28,941 nt of DNA, taken from assembly GCF_937881195.1 (NCBI RefSeq), contig NZ_CALGFC010000063.1:1-28941 (forward strand), given 5' to 3'. The stretch comes from an uncultured Methanobrevibacter sp. (GTDB lineage Archaea; Methanobacteriota; Methanobacteria; Methanobacteriales; Methanobacteriaceae). Both the position numbers and the translations under genes were made by a program. The notes beneath the pieces were generated by a model. The model saw only the letters and a list, made by a program, of their open reading frames with translations, did not search any database and was not told the origin of the DNA. Position 1 is the first letter of the stretch. Every line of letters begins with the position of its first letter. Shown here piece after piece: positions 22,804 through 28,941 of this stretch.

Positions 22804-23306
22804 CTAATTAAATGATTTTCTTTTGGTAATTAGTTATTATTATCATAAAATAATTCTTATTTTACTTATTTACTATTTTTTTTACTGTATTTAATTATTT
22901 TATTATTTATTCATCTCATTATTTTAATTATAACTTTTTTTTTTAAAATTGTTTATATATTATTTTATTATAAATTAGTTATTTAAATTATTTTATCTTA
23001 TTTTTTTAAGCGATTTTTTCTAATTAATGTATATTTTTTCTAAAAGTACAATATTTACTTTTTAAGCTAATTAATTTTATATAAATCTCTTAACTGATTA
23101 TAAAATAGTAATGGCTATGATTTAAATATATAAAAATATTTTGTAAATGAATTTTGTAAAATAAAAATAATTTATGAAATCATAATTATTTTATTAAATT
23201 AAAATTTATCCATAAAAATACCATTTTAATGAAAAAATCATTGTTATAAAAACAATAAAAATTTTAATATAAGAAAATCATATCCAATAAAAAGGATTTT
23301 GATATT
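22804..23306. other. Non-coding AT-rich region, no gene seen
   Basis: About 500 nt without a gene. CTAATTA at 22804-22810 and TAATTAG at 22827-22833 could form a weak hairpin just after the flavoprotein stop codon. A perfect 14-bp palindrome, TTATGA-AA-TCATAA, lies at 23172-23185, about 120 nt before the ribbon-helix-helix gene. No toxin gene, RNA gene or insertion remnant was recognised. Confidence 0.5.
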
Positions 23307-23639
23307 ATGAAAACCATAAAAACCACATTTAATATAGATTCTGAAATAATGGAAGGCATAAAATTAGTAGCTGTAAATAAAAATAAAACACAAAATGAAA
23401 TAGTAAATAATTATTTAAAACAAGGGTTAATTAATGAAACAGGAATAAACCCAAAAGAAACACTTAGCGAAAGGATAAAAAGATTGGGACTTGAAAATAA
23501 AGTGAAAATAGCTAATGAAAAAACATATAATCCTAATTCAATGGAAAAAGAATTGAATTCTATAGTTGGATTAGCTAAAGCACCAAAAGGAGTAAATCCA
23601 GTTAAAGCATTACTTGATTTAAGAAATTGTAGAGATTAA
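23307..23639 (+). CDS. Ribbon-helix-helix (antitoxin-like) protein
   Basis: The 110-aa protein begins KTIKTTFNIDSEIMEGIKLV, then AVNKNKTQNEIVNNYLKQGL: a beta strand and two helices typical of a ribbon-helix-helix DNA-binding domain (about 3-44) as in VapB-, RelB- or CopG-type antitoxins. The C-terminal half (about 50-110) contains SERIKRLGLENK and GLAKAPKGVNPVKALLDLR, which could be the partner-binding part. No toxin gene lies on either side: 500 nt upstream are empty and the next gene is a converging VOC protein. It is therefore an orphan antitoxin or a stand-alone regulator. The ribosome-binding site (AAAGGA, 10 nt away) is moderate. Confidence 0.7.
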   Translation: MKTIKTTFNIDSEIMEGIKLVAVNKNKTQNEIVNNYLKQGLINETGINPKETLSERIKRLGLENKVKIANEKTYNPNSMEKELNSIVGLAKAPKGVNPVKALLDLRNCRD

Positions 23640-23719
23640 AATATGGATATTATAAAATATATTTTTTGAATTAATGCTTGATAGTTTTTTATAATTAAAT
23701 TTTCCATTAACTTCTAATT

Positions 23720-24067
23720 TTACTTATTATAATCTGTTATTCCTAGCCTATTTCCAAAAGGATCTTCAAATTCTACAGCAGTTCCAGTTCCTATCTCAAA
23801 AGGCTTGGATAAAAATTTTATTCCTTTTTCACTCATTTTTTTATATTCTTTTTCAACATCATCTACAACAAACCATATTGTAGGCTTCATGTCTTTAAAT
23901 ATATTTTTATCTTTTAGTATAATTGCAGGTTCAGATTCACCAACATTATAAGCAGCCATACCTTTTTCACTAAAGTCAAATTTTAATTCAAGTCCAAGAA
24001 CATTTTTATAATATTCTTTAGCTTTCTCAATATTATCTACTGGAAGAAAAAAATTATCATATTCCAT
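23720..24067 (-). CDS. Glyoxalase/VOC-fold protein
   Basis: This 115-aa single VOC unit shows the usual pattern: YDNFFLPVDNIEKAKEYYKN then VLGLELKFD at the N-terminus, and IWFVVDDVEKEYKKMSEKGI then EFEDPFGNRLGI at the C-terminus. It would form a dimer with two paired beta-alpha-beta modules. The protein contains no histidine at all, so the classic His/Glu metal site of glyoxalase I and extradiol dioxygenases is incomplete. A binding or carrier role is more likely than metal catalysis. GGTG lies 5 nt before the ATG, a good start. It lies 62 nt behind the dadD gene on the same strand. Confidence 0.85.
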   Translation of the reverse strand: MEYDNFFLPVDNIEKAKEYYKNVLGLELKFDFSEKGMAAYNVGESEPAIILKDKNIFKDMKPTIWFVVDDVEKEYKKMSEKGIKFLSKPFEIGTGTAVEFEDPFGNRLGITDYNK

Positions 24068-24128
24068 TAAAACACCTTATTTTTAATTAATTAAACATAT
24101 TCTTATTTAATTATCAATTTTCTCTGAT

Positions 24129-25466
24129 TCAACTTCTTGCTATTTCTTTTAGATCTTTTATAGATTTAGCTGCTTTTTCAATAATTAAATTTTCATCAAG
24201 AGTTGTTAATTTTCTATTTTCCATGAGTATTTGTCCATCACAAATTGTTGTATCTACATTTGATCCATTAGCTGCATAAACAAGATTTGAACTAACTAAA
24301 TTACTCATTGGATTTAAATTTACTGAACTTTTATCAATTAAAATTATGTCTGCTTTTTTCCCAATTTCAATTGATCCAATTTCTTCTTGAAGATTTAAAG
24401 CTTTTGCACCATTTATAGTTGCCATTTGAATAGCTTGTTTAGATGTTAAAGCTTCTGGGTTTAATGTATCTACTTTTTGTAGAAGTGATGCAAATTTCAT
24501 TTCTTCAAAAAGATCTAAATTATTATTTGATGCAACACTATCTGTTCCAAGACCAACACATATTCCTTTTGTTAATAAATCTTGTATAGGAGCTATTCCA
24601 GATGATAATTTCATATTACTACATGGATTATGAGATATTTTCACATCTTTCTCTTTTATAATCTCTATTTCTTCTTTTGATAACCAAACTCCATGAGCAG
24701 CTATAACATCTTTTCCTAAAAAGTCTAATTCATTTAAATACTCAAATGGTCTTTTTCCAGTAGCTTCTATAACATCATCAATCTCTTTTTTTGTTTCATT
24801 CATATGTATATGGATTCCAACCTTGTATTTATTAGCTTCTTTTCTAACTCTTTCTAATAATTCTTTTGAAGCTGTAAATGTGGAATGAGGTCCAAATAAT
24901 GTTTTTATCCTTCCATTAGCTGAATTGTTATAATTTTTTATAAGGCTTATATTTTCTTTAAACTCATTTTCACGTTTCTCTTCATCTCCAAAATCTATCA
25001 TTCCATAGGATAAACATCCTCTTATTCCTGATTCTATGGATGCTTCAGCTACATTTTCCATATAGAAATACATATCATTAAATGTTGTTGTCCCTGATTT
25101 AATCATTTCTATGATTGCTAAAAGAGCTCCATTATAGCAATATTCTCCATTTAATCCAGCTTCTGCTGGCCATATATTATCATTTAACCATTCATCGAGT
25201 GCCATATCATCAGCTAAACCTCTAAATAAGTTCATAGATAGGTGAGTATGTGTATTAACTAATCCTGGCATTAATATCCTGTTTTTTCCATCAATGATTT
25301 TATCAATACCTTTTTCTGATATGGATTCTTCATCTTTTCTAGCTATTTCGGATATTTTATCATTTTCGATTAATAAATCTCCTTTAAATGATTCAACATC
25401 ATTATTTCCTTCTGATTTTGGATTTAGTATAACTGTATCTTTAATTAAAATATTTTTAGTTTCCAT
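24129..25466 (-). CDS. dadD: 5'-deoxyadenosine deaminase (amidohydrolase family)
   Basis: This amidohydrolase is predicted to deaminate 5'-deoxyadenosine, and also S-adenosylhomocysteine or methylthioadenosine, in the cytosol, as for M. jannaschii DadD (MJ1541). Numbered from the upstream ATG at 25469, metal and active-site residues are H74 and H76 in NTHTHLSMNLFRGLADD, H220/H222 and E225 in IHIHMNE, H259 in AAHG, H280 in SHNPCSN and D310 in GTDSVASNN. Chlorohydrolase or guanine deaminase relatives are alternatives. I chose the second of two adjacent ATGs, because GGTGA then lies 4 nt upstream rather than 1. It is divergent from hisG. Confidence 0.88.
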   Translation of the reverse strand: METKNILIKDTVILNPKSEGNNDVESFKGDLLIENDKISEIARKDEESISEKGIDKIIDGKNRILMPGLVNTHTHLSMNLFRGLADDMALDEWLNDNIWPAEAGLNGEYCYNGALLAIIEMIKSGTTTFNDMYFYMENVAEASIESGIRGCLSYGMIDFGDEEKRENEFKENISLIKNYNNSANGRIKTLFGPHSTFTASKELLERVRKEANKYKVGIHIHMNETKKEIDDVIEATGKRPFEYLNELDFLGKDVIAAHGVWLSKEEIEIIKEKDVKISHNPCSNMKLSSGIAPIQDLLTKGICVGLGTDSVASNNNLDLFEEMKFASLLQKVDTLNPEALTSKQAIQMATINGAKALNLQEEIGSIEIGKKADIILIDKSSVNLNPMSNLVSSNLVYAANGSNVDTTICDGQILMENRKLTTLDENLIIEKAAKSIKDLKEIARS

Positions 25467-25951
25467 CATCTCACCATATTCGAAAAATCTTTAAACTTGA
25501 TTACTTATAATAAATTATATATTAATTATTATATTAATTATTAGAATTATTAGATATTATATTAATTAAATTAATTATATATTACATTAATTAAAATTAT
25601 TATATTATTTATTATATTAATTATTAGAATTAGTTATTAGAATTATTAGATATTAATTAATTAAAATTATTATATTATTTATTAAAATTATTGGATATTA
25701 TATTAATTAAAATATTATTAATAGTCAAATATTAATTTTAATTTAAATATCATTAATTATTAATATAATAATAAAATTTATGCGAGTTAAGATAATCTTA
25801 TATTATTAAGAATTAAAATAAGTTTTATTATTAAAGATTATAGATAATTATAATTTTTATATTTTATATTTATATATTTTATATTATTATTACTATTATT
25901 ATTTATCAAATGATTATGTACAATTATATTCATTAATAAAAAGGAGAAACA
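25467..25951. repeat. Divergent dadD/hisG spacer rich in TTAATTA repeats
   Basis: The 485-nt non-coding spacer is dominated by TATTAATTA and ATTAGAATTATTAGATATTA-type units. A block of about 40 nt around 25535-25575 recurs around 25630-25665, and AATTAAAATTATTATATTAT occurs at about 25590 and again at about 25660. Promoters for both divergent genes must lie here; the hisG Shine-Dalgarno GGAG stands at 25942-25945. No RNA gene was recognised. Confidence 0.6.
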
Positions 25952-26824
25952 ATGGAAATTAAAATTGCAATTCCTTCTAAAGGACGAATTAGTGATCCTG
26001 CAGTATCTATTTTAGAAAAAGCAGGGCTTGGACTTAAAGATGCTTCTAATAGAAAATTATTTTCAAATACTCATAATTCAGACATTAGTGTCATGTTTGC
26101 TCGTGCAGCTGATATTCCTGAATTTGTAGCTGATGGAATAGTTGATATGGGAATAACTGGTCTAGATTTAATTAAAGAAAGTGATTCTGATGTTGAAATT
26201 TTAACAGATCTTAAATTTGGTCAAACTAGTTTAGTTATTGCTTCTCCCGAAGATTCTGATATCAATTCTCTTGAAAATATTAAATCTGGTGTTATTGTAG
26301 CTACTGAATTTCCTAATTTGACTAATTCTTATTTTAAGGATAAGGGTATTGATGCAAAGATTGTTGAACTTACAGGATCAACAGAAATTGCTCCTTTTAT
26401 TGGAATAGCTGATATTATAGCTGACCTAACAAGTACTGGAACTACTTTAAAAATGAATCATCTAAAAATTATTGATAAAATTTTAGATAGTTCAATAACA
26501 CTTATTGCTAATAAAGATAATTATTTCAACAATAAAGAAAAGAAAAATCTTATCGACACTGTAAATATTAGTATTAAGGGTGTTATTGATGCAGATAGGA
26601 AAAAATTATTAATGATGAATGTTTTAAAGGATGATTTACAAGCTATAAAAAATTTAATGCCTTCTATGTCTGGGCCAACTGTTTCAGAAGTTTTATCTGA
26701 TAAAGAGGATACTGTAGCTGTTCAAGCAGTTGTAGATGAAGAAGAAGTTTTTGATCTTGTAAACAAGCTTAAAAATTCTGGAGCTAGAGATATATTAGTT
26801 GTACCAATAGAGAGGATTATTTAA
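25952..26824 (+). CDS. hisG: ATP phosphoribosyltransferase, long form
   Basis: HisG joins ATP and PRPP to phosphoribosyl-ATP, the first step of histidine synthesis. IAIPSKGRISDPAVSILEKA opens the catalytic part. The PRPP-binding loop is in GIADIIADLTSTGTTLK (about 150-166). Residues about 215-290 form the C-terminal regulatory domain, where histidine feedback acts in the long form, so no HisZ partner is needed. The start is strong, with AAAAAGGAGAAACA before the ATG. The other his genes are not here. The next gene, an FAH-family enzyme, follows 90 nt later on the same strand. Confidence 0.95.
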   Translation: MEIKIAIPSKGRISDPAVSILEKAGLGLKDASNRKLFSNTHNSDISVMFARAADIPEFVADGIVDMGITGLDLIKESDSDVEILTDLKFGQTSLVIASPEDSDINSLENIKSGVIVATEFPNLTNSYFKDKGIDAKIVELTGSTEIAPFIGIADIIADLTSTGTTLKMNHLKIIDKILDSSITLIANKDNYFNNKEKKNLIDTVNISIKGVIDADRKKLLMMNVLKDDLQAIKNLMPSMSGPTVSEVLSDKEDTVAVQAVVDEEEVFDLVNKLKNSGARDILVVPIERII

Positions 26825-26914
26825 ATTTATATTTAAATCTTTATTCATTTTTATTAATCTTTATTTAGCTTTACTTAGTTTTATTTAGTTTTATTAAATT
26901 TATGAGGGATATTA

Positions 26915-27739
26915 TTGAAATTTTTAAGGTTTTTTACTAGTGATTGTAATTGTGATTTTGATAAAAATAATGTAAATAATCATTCTAATATTAAAACTGG
27001 ATATTTTGATGGGGAAAAGGTTATTGCATTGAATGACTCCATTGAAATTGTTTTAAAAAATTGGCAAAATAAGGATTATCTTGAAAATCAAATTATAAAT
27101 AGCTATTCTCTTGAAGATATTATTTTCACACCACCAGTTTCTCCTTCAAAAATTATTTGTGTTGGTCTAAACTACAAGGATCATGCTCTTGAACTTGGTA
27201 TGGATCTTCCTTCTGAACCTAAAATTTTTTTAAAACCTCCTTCATCCGTCATTGCTCACATGGATAATATTGAATATCCTGAAATGTCTTCTGAAGTTGA
27301 CTATGAAGCAGAATTAGCTATTGTAATTTCTAAAACAGGAAAAAACATTCCTTTAGATGAAACTGATGATTATATTGCAGGCTATACTATATTAAATGAT
27401 GTTACTGCAAGAGACCTTCAAAGAAAAGATGAACAATGGACAAGAGCTAAAAGTTTCGATACTTTTGCCCCTATTGGTCCCTTTATTGAAACAGAAATGG
27501 ATCCTATGAATCAAGATATATCTTTATCTATTAATAATGAGCTTAAACAAAACTCAAACACAAAAAACATGGTTTTTTCTCCTAATGATCTTGTAGAATT
27601 TATTTCAAGAATAATGACATTAAATCCTGGGGATATAATTGCTACTGGAACTCCTTCGGGAGTTGGACAGATGAAAAAAGGAGATTTAGCAGAAGTAAAA
27701 ATTGATGGCATTGGTTTATTAAAAAATAAGGTTATTTAA
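26915..27739 (+). CDS. Fumarylacetoacetate hydrolase family protein
   Basis: This 274-aa enzyme has the FAH catalytic domain (about 75-274). Visible are CVGLNYKDHALELG (82-95, with His90), the metal ligands E131 and E133 in DYEAELAIVI, D162 in YTILNDVTARDLQ, KSFDTFAPIGP (179-189) and PGDIIATGTPSGVG near the end. Members act on 2-keto acids with a Mg2+ or Mn2+ ion, as isomerases, decarboxylases, acylpyruvate hydrolases or oxaloacetate tautomerases; which one applies here is open. The first 75 residues are a variable N-terminal domain with a CNCD pair (C11, C13). TTG is the start, with GAGGG 6 nt upstream. It may be cotranscribed with hisG. Confidence 0.85.
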   Translation: MKFLRFFTSDCNCDFDKNNVNNHSNIKTGYFDGEKVIALNDSIEIVLKNWQNKDYLENQIINSYSLEDIIFTPPVSPSKIICVGLNYKDHALELGMDLPSEPKIFLKPPSSVIAHMDNIEYPEMSSEVDYEAELAIVISKTGKNIPLDETDDYIAGYTILNDVTARDLQRKDEQWTRAKSFDTFAPIGPFIETEMDPMNQDISLSINNELKQNSNTKNMVFSPNDLVEFISRIMTLNPGDIIATGTPSGVGQMKKGDLAEVKIDGIGLLKNKVI

Positions 27740-28030
27740 TTTTAAAAATAGATATTTTATTAATCAAAACTTTCAATACTTTTGATATTTTCAATATTTT
27801 TAATAATTAATACATTTAATATTATTAACACTCAATACTTTCATTATTTTTAATAATTAATATTTATTATTTTTAAAAATCAATATTTCAATATTTTTAA
27901 TAATTAATAAATTCATATATTATTTAATATATTCAATAATTTTAATACTTTTAATATAATAATTTTAATATAATACTTTTAATATTCTTAATATATTCAT
28001 TTATTTAAATTAATTCAAAGAGGAGTTATA
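27740..28030. repeat. Non-coding spacer with three ATTTTTAATAATTAATA copies
   Basis: The motif ATTTTTAATAATTAATA appears around 27796-27812, 27846-27862 and 27892-27908, roughly every 45-50 nt, between the FAH-family gene and the MarR gene. The promoter of the MarR gene must lie here. Its GAGGAG is at 28020-28025, 5 nt before the ATG. Confidence 0.6.
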
Positions 28031-28684
28031 ATGGATTCGGATGATAAAGCTAATGAAATTCCAATGGATGATTTTTTAATTAGTGATTTAATTAAAATTA
28101 TTCATAAATCATATAAACATTATTTAGTCCATAAATTAGCTTCTTTAGATATTACGCCTGGCCAAATCCCATTTATATTGGAATTATTACATTCTAAATC
28201 ATTATATCAAAGTGATCTAACTTCTAAACTTCTTTTAAGTAGAGCAGTAACTGCTAAAACTCTTAAAAAACTTGATGAAAAGAAGATAATTAAAAGAAAA
28301 GTTGCTGAAGATAATAAAAGAAAGAATGAAGTTTATTTGACTGATAAAGGAAAAGAAATCGCTTCTGAAGTTGAAAAAATTGAGAAAAACTGGGATAAGG
28401 TTCTTTTAAAAAACTTTAGCAAAGATTTTCCTAATGAAGATAAAAAAGAATTAAAAAAGATTTTAGAATCTTTAGCTAAAAGCTCTTTTAACTCTGTTAT
28501 GGAGGAAAGAGAAAAATCTGATCTTCATGGATGGGGTGATTATGATGATATGCAAAACTTTTATAAAATGCATCATTCAATGGCGCATCCATTTAAAGGG
28601 CATTATTTTAGAGGAAAACGTTCTAGAATGAAATTTTTAAGAAAAAAAAGAGAATTAGACGCCAAACGCTTTAAAAAACACTGA
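28031..28684 (+). CDS. MarR-family regulator with a His-rich, basic C-terminal tail
   Basis: Residues about 25-150 form a MarR-type winged helix: LDITPGQIPFILELLHSK (39-56), the recognition region SDLTSKLLLSRAVTAKTLKKL (61-81) and the wing RKVAEDNKRKNEVYLTDKG (89-107). MarR proteins bind palindromic DNA as dimers and usually respond to small ligands or oxidants. Beyond the normal end (about 150) there is a tail of about 65 residues. It has five His between 166 and 191 (HGWGDYDDM, MHHSMAHPFKGHYFRG) and then a very basic end (KRSRMKFLRKKRELDAKRFKKH). The tail might bind metal or DNA. Two inverted repeats lie downstream, before the next promoter. Confidence 0.85.
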   Translation: MDSDDKANEIPMDDFLISDLIKIIHKSYKHYLVHKLASLDITPGQIPFILELLHSKSLYQSDLTSKLLLSRAVTAKTLKKLDEKKIIKRKVAEDNKRKNEVYLTDKGKEIASEVEKIEKNWDKVLLKNFSKDFPNEDKKELKKILESLAKSSFNSVMEEREKSDLHGWGDYDDMQNFYKMHHSMAHPFKGHYFRGKRSRMKFLRKKRELDAKRFKKH

Positions 28685-28760
28685 TGTATTTTTAACTTAT
28701 TTTCTATTTTTTAATTATTAGCTATTAGTGAAGAATTTTTTAATTTTTCATAAATTTTCA

Positions 28761-28782
28761 ATATAAATCAAAAGATTTATAT
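28761..28782. promoter_or_regulatory. 9-bp inverted repeat downstream of the MarR gene
   Basis: The perfect arms ATATAAATC (28761-28769) and GATTTATAT (28774-28782) flank AAAA. It lies about 80 nt after the MarR stop codon. It could be a hairpin terminator or a MarR-type operator (the 22-nt span is of the right size); sequence alone cannot decide. Confidence 0.45.
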
Positions 28783-28878
28783 AGGGAGTGTTTACTATAT
28801 TATATTGTGAATAGTTGTATTAAAATACTATTTTCATATTTGATTTTTATTTTTTAATTTTCTTATATTCTTTTTAAC

Positions 28879-28931
28879 TTCGTTAAACCTGAATATAACG
28901 AAAAAAATTGAAAATAAAAGTTATATATAAA
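28879..28931 (+). promoter_or_regulatory. Operator-like inverted repeat and TATA box of an off-window gene
   Basis: The arms TTCGTTA (28879-28885) and TAACGAA (28896-28902) have a 10-nt spacer and contain CG pairs, which are rare in this A/T-only spacer, so chance is less likely. About 20 nt downstream, TTATATATAAA at 28921-28931 looks like a TATA box. A gene on the plus strand beyond the window edge is implied, with a regulator such as the adjacent MarR protein as a candidate. Confidence 0.5.
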
Positions 28932-28941
28932 GAAAAAAGCA

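Overview
The window reads as chromosomal DNA of a strongly AT-rich hydrogenotrophic methanogen of the order Methanobacteriales, most likely a Methanobrevibacter-type genome. The signature genes are archaeal or methanogen-specific: Alba, O-phosphoseryl-tRNA synthetase (SepRS), CTP-dependent riboflavin kinase, a thiol:fumarate-reductase-like flavoprotein and a 5'-deoxyadenosine deaminase. Many starts carry the methanogen-style Shine-Dalgarno GGTGA or GAGG, and intergenic DNA is almost pure A/T with short tandem repeats. The genus is inferred from gene content and composition; no rRNA or tRNA gene is present to confirm it.

Layout. (1) 1-2430: AT tandem repeats, 2-isopropylmalate synthase (leuA) and alba with a small terminator. 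(2) 2675-5080, minus strand: a three-gene redox group, namely an ArsR-type repressor with a CxxC pair, a flavodoxin/2x[4Fe-4S] protein and an aldo/keto reductase with 2x[4Fe-4S]. (3) 5241-9900, minus strand: an envelope/export group with a PadR-type regulator, an ABC ATPase, an ABC-2 permease and a membrane-anchored extracellular beta-propeller. (4) 10704-12433: a TIM-barrel sugar isomerase/AP-endonuclease-like protein facing a soluble P-type-ATPase-like HAD phosphatase. (5) 13237-16465: gatA and a large protein that joins a CobB/CobQ-type glutamine amidotransferase domain to a BioD/CobQ-type P-loop domain in reversed order, through a poly-asparagine linker. (6) 16657-20800, minus strand: a basic membrane protein, a DUF1801 protein, ribB, ribK and sepS. 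(7) 21145-25466: tfrA-like flavoprotein, an orphan ribbon-helix-helix protein, a VOC protein and dadD. (8) 25952-28684: hisG, a fumarylacetoacetate-hydrolase-family enzyme and a MarR regulator with an unusual His/basic tail. The window ends in a promoter region for a gene beyond the edge.

How the genes relate. Most are housekeeping: Leu and His biosynthesis, riboflavin/FMN supply, indirect Cys-tRNA and amidated aminoacyl-tRNA formation, fumarate reduction and salvage of deoxyadenosine products of SAM chemistry. The two accessory-looking parts are regulator-headed: the ArsR redox group and the PadR/ABC/propeller group. I see no integrase, transposase, CRISPR array, tRNA, rRNA or phage gene. 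The best candidates for something undescribed are the permuted amidotransferase/P-loop fusion and the ArsR(CxxC)-flavodoxin/ferredoxin-aldo/keto reductase group. Start codons were chosen by ribosome-binding-site position and several are shorter than the longest possible reading frame.
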